From Paraburkholderia phenoliruptrix (GTDB lineage Bacteria > Pseudomonadota > Gammaproteobacteria > Burkholderiales > Burkholderiaceae): a DNA stretch of 64,000 bases. The stretch lies in contig NZ_CADIKB010000025.1 in assembly GCF_902859825.1 (NCBI RefSeq), positions 1 through 64,000 on the forward strand, written 5' to 3'. This document shows positions 9,901 through 17,528 of the stretch, piece after piece. The notes beneath the pieces are model-generated. The model saw nothing but the letters and a program-made list of their open reading frames with translations. It ran no database searches and was not told where the DNA came from. The first letter of the stretch is position 1. Each line of letters opens with the position of its first letter. The position numbers and the translations under genes are program-made.

Positions 9901-11765
9901 ATATGTGCCGACGGATCCAGCGCGGCTAGCGCCTGCAGATCGAAGTTCACCGGCTCTTTGGGCTGCGAGAACGACCTGGCGGTGCTCAGGCGATACGGCG
10001 TGGCGCCGCGCGCAATCAGCACTTCGCGCGTGACGCGCACCTTGTACGCGGCGCCGTCCTGTGCGAACAGCGTCAGTGCGTAACGGCTCGGCTCCGTCGC
10101 AGCCGGCAGCGTGAGGCTCGCATTGCCGTCGCTGTCGGTCTTCAGTTCCTGTTGCTCCAGCTTGACCGGGAAGAGCCCCGCATAGCGCAATTCGCCGTCG
10201 ACAATCGTCACTTTCTGTGCGCGCAGCGTGACCGAGACCTTGCTGTCGCGCACCGGCTTGCCGTCCGGATAACGCAGCTGGATCTTGCCCTTCAGCGGCT
10301 CGCCGGTGGCGTAGTCGGCTTTGTCCATCGACAGGTTCACGTCGAAATGCGGCTTCACGTATTCGGCGACGCGAAACGCGCTGCCGTACACGTCGCCGTT
10401 GTAGTCGAAGCGCAGCGTGTAGCCGCCGGCGGTCGCGTCGGCGGGCAGCGAAAACGACGTGTCGGCGCCGGTGTCGGAAGCGAAATGCGTCTTCGTGGTC
10501 GCGACCGGCGAGCCGTTCGGGTCGAGCACTTCCAGTTTGATGTCGGCTTCAGCCGGCGCCGACGATTGCGTCGCGTTCTGGAACGTGCGCCCGATGAACT
10601 TCACATGCACCGCATCGCCCGGGCGATACATCGGCCGGTCCGTCACCGCGTAGATCTTCGTGTTGTAGATCTCGCTGTCGTAATAGAAATTCTCGGAGAC
10701 GAACACGCCGCCCGCCGGATCGACGCCAAGCACACAGCTGCGCTCCGGGCTCACGTGTCGCAGCACGAGCGCGCCGTCGCTGCCTGTGGTGCCGCTTTGC
10801 AGAACGCCTACGCCGTCGGTCCAGTTGACCTCCGTGCTGGCCACCGGCTTGCCGTTGTCGCGCCGCGTGGTCCACACCAGCATGCCGCTCGATGCCGCTT
10901 TCACGACCGCCACCGTGTCCGACACGAAGAGCAGCGTATGCGCGCGATAGTTGCCGATCACCGCCTCGACGATATAGAGCCCCGGCGGCAGCTTGCCGAC
11001 CGGAATCATCACGTTGCCGGCGCTCGCCTCGATAAAGTTACTGCTGCTGCCCGCGAGGTTCACGCCTTTGGGCGGTTCGATTACCTTCGCGTCCCAGATC
11101 GGGTAGCGGAAGCGCGCGATCATGTCATAGCCCTTGAGCGGCGCAAACTGCGAGTTCTGCTCGAACTGCGTCTGTTTGCCGGTCTCTTCGCCGAGTTTGA
11201 ATTGCGGCGCGGCTGCCGTCGCCTTGCTGCGAGTCGCGAACGAAAGCACGCGCTGCCAGGCGCGGCGCGCCTCGGTGAACCAGCGGTCCCACAGGTAAGC
11301 CAGCGTGTTCGCGAGCCCTTCGCCCTGATAGTTCGGCGCGACGTTCAGCCGATGCAGGTTCTTCTGCGCCTTCAGAAATTCGAGCGGCCTCGGCACGCGA
11401 TACACGACGATGTCCGCGCCGCCATACGGCTGCAACGCATCCTTGAAGTCGCGGCCGGGCGCCTCCAGCCGGACCTGCGCGAGCTGATTGCTGCCGAAGC
11501 TCGCGTCCGAGAGCAGGAAGAACGGTTGGCCGTCCACTTTCTGCCCGCTGTAGTTGCTCGGCGGCGCCGGATTCAAGGTGGGATTCGCGGCGATGTCGGC
11601 CTCCGCGGCTCCCGCACTACTCGCGGCGTCGTCGCCCGCATGCGCCGGGTTGCTGACGGCAACGAGGACGACGGCCGCAAGCAGCGGCGCCACGGCGAAA
11701 GCCGCGCGACGCCGCGCCTCGCCCAACCAGCTGCCCATTGCGACGACGGAAATCATTCGGGTCAT
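6957..11765 (-). CDS. yfaS: YfaS-like bacterial alpha-2-macroglobulin with thioester
   Basis: At 1602 residues this is a full bacterial alpha-2-macroglobulin, a periplasmic trap that is cleaved in a bait region and then bonds covalently to the attacking protease. A signal peptide ends near PAHA (43). An MG2-type segment (TDRPMYRPGD) is at about 370, the central A2M domain (DANGHATLSFRMPDSLARW) at about 915-935, and the thioester C1109-A-E-Q1112 inside YPYGCAEQTSS opens the helical thioester domain. There is no lipobox cysteine, unlike the YfhM type, so it should be soluble. The ATG at 11765 overlaps the stop of yfaT (ATGA). E. coli K-12 has yfaS in two pieces; this copy is intact. Confidence 0.93.
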   Translation of the reverse strand: MTRMISVVAMGSWLGEARRRAAFAVAPLLAAVVLVAVSNPAHAGDDAASSAGAAEADIAANPTLNPAPPSNYSGQKVDGQPFFLLSDASFGSNQLAQVRLEAPGRDFKDALQPYGGADIVVYRVPRPLEFLKAQKNLHRLNVAPNYQGEGLANTLAYLWDRWFTEARRAWQRVLSFATRSKATAAAPQFKLGEETGKQTQFEQNSQFAPLKGYDMIARFRYPIWDAKVIEPPKGVNLAGSSSNFIEASAGNVMIPVGKLPPGLYIVEAVIGNYRAHTLLFVSDTVAVVKAASSGMLVWTTRRDNGKPVASTEVNWTDGVGVLQSGTTGSDGALVLRHVSPERSCVLGVDPAGGVFVSENFYYDSEIYNTKIYAVTDRPMYRPGDAVHVKFIGRTFQNATQSSAPAEADIKLEVLDPNGSPVATTKTHFASDTGADTSFSLPADATAGGYTLRFDYNGDVYGSAFRVAEYVKPHFDVNLSMDKADYATGEPLKGKIQLRYPDGKPVRDSKVSVTLRAQKVTIVDGELRYAGLFPVKLEQQELKTDSDGNASLTLPAATEPSRYALTLFAQDGAAYKVRVTREVLIARGATPYRLSTARSFSQPKEPVNFDLQALAALDPSAHMPAKWEWTRLESQTHAEGSLKNASGKGAGGKLSFPVQFDEPGSYMLSVKDDSGNLLAAVSHWVAGDGLKAVPGSVEIVFDREKYRIGDTAEALITFPLPVDDALLTLERDNVERRALLSAGGDWLQLQRVTPSQWKARVKVGEDFAPNMTFSVMYVHGGEYAFQNAGIVVAQPQIELNVKSDKPVYGPGDTVTLNFDSTLNGKPEAANLTVSVVDEMVYVLQPEIAPNIVDFFYHPRRNNVRTSSSLSFITYDLARSPLKGAPGGPQRANYNERGVKVLERPRRDDQDTAAWEGNLKTDANGHATLSFRMPDSLARWRITVRAAAPDGMVGQRTAYVRSDKALYLKWSGPSHFRVNDQPAIDMIAFNQTDADMDAQWVVEGGGLSLNQKVTLRRGANYLRLPSGALKAGVINASLRKGDKEVDRLQTTIRLDASGWLDLHQNTVALDSAGKPLNLPQDAQDVSVRFVGRAASQFMRVADDLINYPYGCAEQTSSRLIPLALAHDAIGRGDNSSATQGIEALLRNQRQRLAMLAGVGGTFGWWGDTTGGSALITAYAYYADWLASRSLGITLPAANWQHAMEVYRDAGAKEPLLHRALALWFMQQMGLPVATPVSGVAADLMSDAAATANAQPRDSNNVAYAASDSIVFAQSDSPRGKQMATLLVAGMARGTGAQVPDGFDAAAGAARVALANDPAPLVQSLLAMSGDDAGVDASALLAKSSADYPTLDRALSLLWLRKALSGDAAAAPLPSLQGAGWTRAATPTGTPAWKWTGAGLPATLDLGAARSDVSAVVSFRSHASEDSRLNITVARRFYKLEPLEVKADPKKPGAGESSLGRAAFTARLVKSGDAIDSNALYVDEVTLTPRSGNAYHYGLLDVPLPPGGSVEATSWGVSIEGLPGEKEGESGPQPFARAASYEMGELSYHQPVPLLDRPVALRQLVRFALPGTFALPPTRYFRMYQPDAKAFEGGKSDRATTLRIQ

Positions 11766-12541
11766 GGTGTCAAAAAGTCCAAACGAAATACGCCGACGAA
11801 GTTCGGATTGCCGTCGAGCGGCTGCCAGCGGGAATCTTTCCATTGCATCAGGTCGGAAACGGCGACCGCGCGCAGACCGGTATCGGTCGGCGTGACGGTG
11901 CCTGTGTGATAAGCGATGTAGCGCTCGAGCCAGATCATCAGATGCTGGTCGTCGCCCTGGTCGAAGAACAGCAGATCGCCGGGCAGCGCCTGGTTCACGT
12001 CCTTCGAAACGAAGCGGCTGTTGCGTTGAATCAGCGCGATGGCCGACGCATAGGCGCCAGTGGAACCGTCGAGCTGCGTCCAGCGATTCGCGATCGTGCG
12101 CTGCGCGGCGGACAGCTGCAGTTCGGGCGGCAAGCTGCTTGTGTCTGCGAGACCGGTCATGCCGTTGGCGCGCAGCCATTTGCTGTCGTGCGGACGCAAT
12201 GTCTCGCCGACGGCAAAGCGCACGAGTCCCGCGCAGTCGCGCTGCGTCCAGCGCGGCGTCGGGCCGCGGCGCATCTGCTGATCGACGATGCGCGCGAACC
12301 AGGCACGAAACGCGGCGGATTGCTGCGCACTAAGCGCGTCCGGGTCGGGCGATGTGGCGGCGAGGCTCAGCGCGTGGGCAGCGGGCGCGACGGCTGCCAG
12401 CGCGGCCAACGCAGATAGAGCGGCCATTCGCGAGAGGCAGACACGGCGCGACGCACCGCTCGCGACCGCCGCGCCCGGTTCGCTGCGCGCGTGCGCCTCG
12501 CAACGCGAGCGCATGGCGCCTGCTGCACGAAGGCGGCGCAC
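11762..12541 (-). CDS. yfaT: YfaT-like DUF1175 protein, NlpC/P60-like fold
   Basis: The 259-residue product belongs to DUF1175. Its motifs match the NlpC/P60 cell-wall peptidase fold: D102-C103-A-G-L-V (the nucleophile motif usually DCSGF), P187-G-D-L-L-F-F193, then H200 in DQHLMIW and H212 in YHTG, giving a plausible Cys-His-His triad. This assignment is from motif reading. A hydrophobic signal segment spans about 39-58 (ending AAHA). The GTG at 12541 is preferred because GAGGG lies 8 bases before it, within the end of yfaA; ATG at 12514 or near 12424 would also keep the signal peptide. Probably periplasmic and acting on peptidoglycan peptides or a related amide. Confidence 0.83.
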   Translation of the reverse strand: MRRLRAAGAMRSRCEAHARSEPGAAVASGASRRVCLSRMAALSALAALAAVAPAAHALSLAATSPDPDALSAQQSAAFRAWFARIVDQQMRRGPTPRWTQRDCAGLVRFAVGETLRPHDSKWLRANGMTGLADTSSLPPELQLSAAQRTIANRWTQLDGSTGAYASAIALIQRNSRFVSKDVNQALPGDLLFFDQGDDQHLMIWLERYIAYHTGTVTPTDTGLRAVAVSDLMQWKDSRWQPLDGNPNFVGVFRLDFLTP

Positions 12542-14320
12542 TTAATCGCCCTCGGTGCCGGGCTGATCCGCGGGTGCGTCCGCAGCGGCGTTCTCCGCGC
12601 CGGCATCGCTCTTCGCACGGTCGAACCACCACTGAACCGGCACCCAGCCGGTCGAGCCAGGCAAGGTCTGCGGCAACGTCAACGAAAGCGGCGGATAGTG
12701 CGCGAGCGCGCGCAGCTTCGGCGTCAGATGGGTGCGCGCCGCGTTGCGGAACACCGCCTCCTGATCCGCCGGCAACGCGGCGCCTGCTTCCCGTTCGATC
12801 AGCGCGGCAGCCGACGCAGGCGAGAGCGTGAGGATCGTGCGCGGCAAACGCTCGGGCGCAAGCGTATCGGCGAGCGCCGGATAACGCTTGTCGAGCACGG
12901 CGAGCGTGTCGTCGACGAGACGCGCGTCGGGCGAGAAGATCACGTAGCCGTGGGCGAGCGCGAGCGTCACCGGGAAATAGCGTTCCGCCGACAACTGCGA
13001 CGCAAACGACGCCTTGCTGCTTATTGCCGTGCCCGAACGCGCGCTGACCGGCCGCTGCCACACGGTGACGCCTGCGCCCTGCTCGCGCGTGGTGACAGGC
13101 AGGCGCCGATAGCCCGCCTCGTTGCCGTCCGCTTTCGCGGCCTTGGCTTCATAGGCGCCGATCACTTCGCCGAACGTTTTGCCGAGCGCGGTCTTGAGTG
13201 CCGCGATAGACGCACCGTCCTGCGCCTTCACACGGGCGATGAACACCGGCGCGACCAGCGTGGACTTCGCGTACCAGCACACCGCGGCCGGGCCCGCCAG
13301 GCCGTCGCCGATGGCGCCGGCTGCATCGCCGCCCTCCGCGACCTTGCCCAACAGCGCCGACGCCTCTTTCCAGTCCACCGGCAAGCTCGTGCACGCCGCG
13401 GCGTTGGCGGGCAGCGCGCGCCACAAGTCCGCGCCGTTCCATTGCTGCGGCAGCTTGCCGGGCTCGATGAGCGCCGAGGTCCGCCAGGCGGCCGCAGCGT
13501 TGCCGTTCGGCGAAAAATCGAAACGCAAGGCGTCGATGCCCGAAAAGAACGCCTGATAACCGAACGACAGGTAATTCGCCGACACCACGAGGCGATGGCC
13601 CTTCGGCGCGTCTGTGGCGTCGAGGCCATAGGCGCGCGCCGCACCGTCATGACCCGACGCCAGCATGTCGGACACGGCATCGGCGCGTTCGCCCAGCAGG
13701 CCGCCTTTTTCGTCGAGCAGCACGCCGGGCGCCGACAAGACGACTAAGCGATCTTCTTTTGTCGCGAACAGCAGCGTGCGGCCCACGGCGAGTTTCAATG
13801 CATAAACCGGCACGTCGCCCGAAAGCTTGGCGATCTGGCTCAACTGCGTGTCGCTGGCGGCGACGTTGCCGATGCCTTGCAGCAGTTTGGCGAGACCGTT
13901 GCGGCGTACCGAGAGCACCCAGTAACCGAGGCGGCCGTCCGGCGAGCGCCACAGCAGCACATGCGCGGGCTCGTCGAACACGCGGCGAACCAGTTCGTCG
14001 CGCCAGTCGAGCTGATGTTCGAATGCAAGCCGCCGCAGCGCGCCTTCCGCGGAAAGCCGTGTATTCGCCGATTCGTAATAGTCGACGAAGTCCTGGGTGA
14101 GCACGTCGTGAAGCAGCGGCACGCGCAGCATGTCGCGCGGCAGGCGCGAGAGCGCCTCGCTGTCGATGACGGCGTCCGGATGATGAATGTCGAGAACGAC
14201 CTCGCCGTTATCGGCCGCCTTGCGATGCGCGAATGGACGCCAGACCGCCTGAATGACGACGGCGGCCACGATAAGCAGCCCGGCCACGAGGATTGCAATC
14301 TTTTTACGCGACATCTTCAT
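12542..14320 (-). CDS. yfaA: YfaA-like DUF2138 membrane-anchored protein
   Basis: The 592-residue product has one N-terminal transmembrane helix (about 7-27) and a large periplasmic part of DUF2138 type, beginning with LDIHHPDAVIDSEALSRLPRD. No catalytic motif is obvious. The Pro-rich, acidic tail (AAADAPADQPGTEGD) looks unstructured. It is the first gene of the six-gene operon, and its stop codon touches the yfaT start (TAAGTG). Start is ATG at 14320; a second ATG two codons later is also possible. A TAATAT box lies on this strand at 14347-14352, a weak promoter candidate. As the only anchored member it may tether the system to the inner membrane (inference). Confidence 0.85.
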   Translation of the reverse strand: MKMSRKKIAILVAGLLIVAAVVIQAVWRPFAHRKAADNGEVVLDIHHPDAVIDSEALSRLPRDMLRVPLLHDVLTQDFVDYYESANTRLSAEGALRRLAFEHQLDWRDELVRRVFDEPAHVLLWRSPDGRLGYWVLSVRRNGLAKLLQGIGNVAASDTQLSQIAKLSGDVPVYALKLAVGRTLLFATKEDRLVVLSAPGVLLDEKGGLLGERADAVSDMLASGHDGAARAYGLDATDAPKGHRLVVSANYLSFGYQAFFSGIDALRFDFSPNGNAAAAWRTSALIEPGKLPQQWNGADLWRALPANAAACTSLPVDWKEASALLGKVAEGGDAAGAIGDGLAGPAAVCWYAKSTLVAPVFIARVKAQDGASIAALKTALGKTFGEVIGAYEAKAAKADGNEAGYRRLPVTTREQGAGVTVWQRPVSARSGTAISSKASFASQLSAERYFPVTLALAHGYVIFSPDARLVDDTLAVLDKRYPALADTLAPERLPRTILTLSPASAAALIEREAGAALPADQEAVFRNAARTHLTPKLRALAHYPPLSLTLPQTLPGSTGWVPVQWWFDRAKSDAGAENAAADAPADQPGTEGD

Positions 14321-14911
14321 CTGATTTTTTCTGGTTCGATGCGACGATATTAACGTTGATGCCGGCCGGATTAAGCTGCCGTGACCGATCGCTGAAGGCA
14401 GCGATGATAACCGATATTTTTAACCGCAAACCAGTCCGAATTGAATTTAACGAATCGGCGACGTTTTCCCGATGCAGTGTAGGAATCTCACGCTTGATTA
14501 ATACAGCGGAACGTGTTCCTCGACTCTTCTGAGTTCACGCGAATTAAACATCAAGCGGCTAGGCGTCAAGCTGGCGCACGCGTGAGCGCATGATTCCATG
14601 GAACGCGGCAATTCATTATGCACATAAAAAGGTGCAGTCCGGCAGACTCGCAGCTTAATATGGATATGTTCCTACGCGATGGGCGGCAATATCCCCTGAA
14701 TTACGCACGCAGGCCTATCGACACCGCGTCTTTTCATCAAGCGCGGTGTTTTATTTCAGCCATATGGTTTCGGCGATTGCGTGCATCGTCGAATATTCGT
14801 CACGCCTCTTTTGCCTGGCGGCCGCGAATTGCAGAGCAAGAGTCGGAGTGCGCGCACTGAAAGACGCGCTTACACTGAATCATCATTGAAAGAACATGGA
14901 TGGAGTGACTC
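14321..14911. other. AT-rich divergent intergenic region
   Basis: About 590 bases between yfaA and the oxygenase gene, clearly richer in A and T than its neighbours. It holds the presumed yfa promoter, an inverted repeat GGAAC-GT-GTTCC (14508-14519), TTCCATGGAA (14594-14603) and a plus-strand terminator (14721-14756). An 80-codon frame at 14618-14860 runs through the terminator, so I do not call it a gene. The terminator needs a transcript to end, so a small RNA starting between about 14600 and 14700 is possible. Confidence 0.5.
14721..14756 (+). terminator. Intrinsic terminator without a recognised upstream gene
   Basis: ACACCGCG (14721-14728) pairs perfectly with CGCGGTGT (14742-14749) and is followed by TTTATTT. 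No protein gene on the plus strand ends before it. Confidence 0.7.
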
Positions 14912-15673
14912 ATGAACACGGTGGCGAACGAACCTCGCACGCGGCCGCAGCACCGCGCCGCCGCTCACGCGCTGACGGCGCGCATAGCACAGATCGACTG
15001 GTTCAACGTCGAGGAAGAACTGAACGGCTATGGCTGCGCAATGTTGCGCGGGCTGCTCGGCGCAGGCGAATGCGACGCGCTTGCCGCGCTATACCCGCGC
15101 GACGAGCTTTATCGCAGCCGCGTGGTGATGGCGCGGCAAGGCTTCGGGCGCGGCGAATACAAGTACTTCGCGTATCCGCTGCCTGCGTTGATTGCGGATT
15201 TGCGCCGCGAGCTTTATCCGCATCTGGTGCCGGTGGCGAACCGCTGGAACGAGGCGATGGGCATCGACGTGCGTTATCCGGCGGCGCACGCGGCGTTTAT
15301 CGAACGCTGCCATGCCGCCGGCCAGACGCGCCCGACACCGCTCATCCTCCAATACGCAACCGACGACTACAACTGCCTGCACCAGGATCTTTACGGCGAG
15401 CATGTGTTCCCGCTGCAGGTTGCGATCCTGCTCTCGGAGCCCGGCGAGGATTTCACGGGCGGCGAATTCGTCATGACCGAGCAGCGTCCGCGCATGCAGT
15501 CACGTACCGAGGTGGTGCCCCTGCGCAAGGGCGACGCTGTGGTATTCGCGGTTCATCATCGGCCGGTGCAGGGCACGCGCGGCGCGTATCGCGTGAATTT
15601 GCGACACGGAGTGAGCCGGTTGCGCTCAGGGCGGCGGCATACGTTGGGGATTATTTTTCATGATGCGAGTTGA
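14912..15673 (+). CDS. 2OG-Fe(II) oxygenase family protein
   Basis: The 253-residue cytoplasmic protein has the double-stranded beta-helix iron site of 2-oxoglutarate dioxygenases: H157-x-D159 (LHQDLYGEH), distal H232 (RHGVS) and the 2OG-binding Arg near 241-242 (GRRHTLG). The ending HGVSRLRSGRRHTLGIIFHD is typical of the prolyl-hydroxylase-like branch. GGAG lies 7 bases before the ATG. The substrate cannot be told from sequence; protein or small-molecule hydroxylation are both possible. The last 16 bases overlap the end of cbtA, which is read from the other strand. Confidence 0.88.
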   Translation: MNTVANEPRTRPQHRAAAHALTARIAQIDWFNVEEELNGYGCAMLRGLLGAGECDALAALYPRDELYRSRVVMARQGFGRGEYKYFAYPLPALIADLRRELYPHLVPVANRWNEAMGIDVRYPAAHAAFIERCHAAGQTRPTPLILQYATDDYNCLHQDLYGEHVFPLQVAILLSEPGEDFTGGEFVMTEQRPRMQSRTEVVPLRKGDAVVFAVHHRPVQGTRGAYRVNLRHGVSRLRSGRRHTLGIIFHDAS

Positions 15674-16455
15674 GGGCTTTGCACCAACCCGCCGCGCTCC
15701 ACGATCGCCCCGAACAACAGCCCGATCGTCGTCCACATGATGGCCTGCATGCCAAGCGCGGCCACGCGGAATTTCCACAGCAGCGCGGCCGGAAAACCGG
15801 CCGGCACTTCGTCGATAACCGGCATCGACATTTGCACGCCGGCAATGATCGCGACAAACACGAGTCCACCGACGATCGAACCATTCCATGCGCCGAATTT
15901 CAGCACCGCCCGCCGCCGAACCTGCAGCGAAAACACCAGCGCGGCCAGCGAGATGGCGATCATCAGAAAGAACAAGCCCGTGCGCATTCCGATGGTCCCC
16001 GGCTCGCCGACGGCAGGCGGGTTCGCCGGGTACTTGATGTTCGGCACGATCACCAGCGCGACGAAAGCGCCGAGCGCGAGCCACGCCGACAACGCGCGCG
16101 CGCTCATCGCGCCGACTCGCCCATACGCGTAGGCAAACACCAACGAGAACAATCCGCCGAACGCCGCGCCGTAGACGACCACCCCGGTCAGCAGTCCCCA
16201 GCCGGCTTGCGTCTCGCGGCTGACAAGCTCCCCATGCGCATGCTCGGGCGCGCTGGCGTGCTCATCCACGGGCTGATCCGCAGCGTCGTTCGCGTGTTCA
16301 TGCTCGTGCGCGGCGCCGCCCGAGGCGCCCGCATTTTCCTCGATAGCAATGGCCTGATTGACCTGCGGCTCACCCGCCACTCTCGCGAATGCGAACGTGA
16401 GCAGCCCCGCGGCGATGCCTGCGAGCATGCCGCGCAACAACAACTTACCGACCAT
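15658..16455 (-). CDS. cbtA: Cobalt transporter subunit CbtA
   Basis: The 265-residue membrane protein belongs to the CbtA family, predicted cobalt transporters found under B12 control. It has an N-terminal helix (about 5-25), a His/Glu-rich loop (HEHEH at 50-54, then further His residues to about 75) likely to bind Co2+, and further helices at about 86-110, 120-138, 155-175, 190-208 and 230-250. It lies 11 bases downstream of cbtB in one transcript, and CGGAG precedes its ATG. It ends inside the converging oxygenase gene. Confidence 0.9.
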   Translation of the reverse strand: MVGKLLLRGMLAGIAAGLLTFAFARVAGEPQVNQAIAIEENAGASGGAAHEHEHANDAADQPVDEHASAPEHAHGELVSRETQAGWGLLTGVVVYGAAFGGLFSLVFAYAYGRVGAMSARALSAWLALGAFVALVIVPNIKYPANPPAVGEPGTIGMRTGLFFLMIAISLAALVFSLQVRRRAVLKFGAWNGSIVGGLVFVAIIAGVQMSMPVIDEVPAGFPAALLWKFRVAALGMQAIMWTTIGLLFGAIVERGGLVQSPQLAS

Positions 16456-16466
16456 GTTCTGCTCCG

Positions 16467-16688
16467 TTAGTGGCAGGGAAAGCCGAGCAGATGGCGGCCG
16501 TCGTGCACGAACTCATGCACGTACATGCCGGGGAAGATCGAGGTAGCGCCCTGTTCCGCGCCGACAAAATACAGCGCGAGCAACAACAGCAATCCGCCGA
16601 ACACGGCCCAAGGCAACAGTTCGCGCAACGGAATCGGCGTGGGCTGAATAGCGGGCTGGCTGGCGGGATCGAAAACAGCTTCGGTCAT
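16467..16688 (-). CDS. cbtB: Cobalt transporter subunit CbtB
   Basis: A 73-residue protein with one transmembrane helix (about 25-43) and the family's C-terminal histidine motif YVHEFVHDGRHLLGFPCH, thought to bind cobalt. The start at 16688 is chosen because AGGAG lies 9 bases upstream; another ATG at 16697 touches that site, and a longer frame would run into the riboswitch. It heads the cbtBA pair and should be switched off when cobalamin is abundant. Confidence 0.9.
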   Translation of the reverse strand: MTEAVFDPASQPAIQPTPIPLRELLPWAVFGGLLLLLALYFVGAEQGATSIFPGMYVHEFVHDGRHLLGFPCH

Positions 16689-16699
16689 GATGAACATCT

Positions 16700-16850
16700 C
16701 CTGGGGTAACGCGCCCCGTAGTCGATTGCAAAGGAATGCTGCGAAGCTCAGGTCTGGCTTTCGGCTTGCGATGCCGATTACAGTGGCGCGACCGCGCCGG
16801 GCTCTCACCGGCTTCCGCGCCTCGCAGTGCGGCTATTCTACGCGCTAAAC
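16700..16850 (-). promoter_or_regulatory. Cobalamin (B12) riboswitch
   Basis: Read on the minus strand, the leader of cbtB holds the conserved blocks of a cobalamin riboswitch in order: GAAGCCGGTGAGAGCCC (near 16817-16801), GCGCCACTGTAA (near 16788-16777) and AAGCCAGACC (near 16762-16753). The expression platform probably covers the cbtB ribosome binding site through the GGGGCGCGTTACCCC hairpin (about 16702-16718). Ends are approximate. Confidence 0.9.
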
Positions 16851-16905
16851 TTCGACGCCACGCTATCGCGGCGCCTGCGCGAGCACTTTTTCACGGATCC
16901 GAAGC

Positions 16906-17508
16906 ATGAACCTACGGCTGTTGCTGATCAGCCATGCACCGACCGCGGCCATGCGCGTGGGCCGCTTTCCCGCCGACGATCCGCTCGACGCCCGCGGCCT
17001 CGCGGCAGCGACCGCCGCGCGCACGAGCCTGAACCCGAGCCTGAAATTTTCCGACGATGCAACCACCTTCGTCAGCCCCGCGCTTTGCGCACGAGAAACA
17101 TCGACGGCACTCGGCCTGATCGCGCAGACGGACGCAGCACTCGCAGATATCGCCTATGGCAACTGGCGCGGCCAACGCCTGAACGAGGTCGCGGCACGCA
17201 CGCCCGACGCGCTCGCGGCCTGGACGCGCTATCCCGATGCCGCGCCTCACGGCGGCGAGTCGTTCAGTCAGGTGGTGACGCGGATCGGCAGGTGGCTCGA
17301 CGCGCTCGCAGCGACGCCAGACAACGCGTCGGCCGACGAGCGCCATGTCGTCGCCGTCACGCACGCGCCGGTGATTCGCGCGGCTATCGTGCATGTGCTC
17401 GGCGCGTCGCCGGCCATCTTTTCCCGCATCGAAATCGCGCCGCTCGCGGTCGTCGAACTCCAGCATTCGCGGCAGCGCGGCTGGAGCTGGTGGCCGGCGT
17501 CGTCGTAA
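16906..17508 (+). CDS. Histidine phosphatase family protein, CobC-like
   Basis: The 200-residue protein belongs to the phosphoglycerate-mutase-like histidine phosphatases. The N-terminal motif is ISHAPT with H10 as the likely phospho-acceptor; the usual RHG reads SHA, so an otherwise conserved arginine is missing. GGES (about 116-119) and VTHAPV (about 148-153) follow the family pattern. It sits divergently from the B12-controlled cbtBA genes, which suggests a CobC-type role (alpha-ribazole phosphate phosphatase) in cobalamin assembly, but this rests on position and general likeness. Confidence 0.78.
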   Translation: MNLRLLLISHAPTAAMRVGRFPADDPLDARGLAAATAARTSLNPSLKFSDDATTFVSPALCARETSTALGLIAQTDAALADIAYGNWRGQRLNEVAARTPDALAAWTRYPDAAPHGGESFSQVVTRIGRWLDALAATPDNASADERHVVAVTHAPVIRAAIVHVLGASPAIFSRIEIAPLAVVELQHSRQRGWSWWPASS

Positions 17509-17528
17509 GGCGGGTTGCAAGTGCAACG

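Noticed and set aside
7644..11909. Two very long plus-strand open frames (761 and 585 codons) opposite yfaS
   Set aside because: They are mirror frames of a GC-rich gene: Arg/His/Ala-rich, no ribosome binding site, no recognisable domain, and fully covered by the macroglobulin gene.
14618..14860. 80-codon frame in the yfaA-oxygenase gap
   Set aside because: It crosses an intrinsic terminator and has no ribosome binding site; a small RNA is a better reading.
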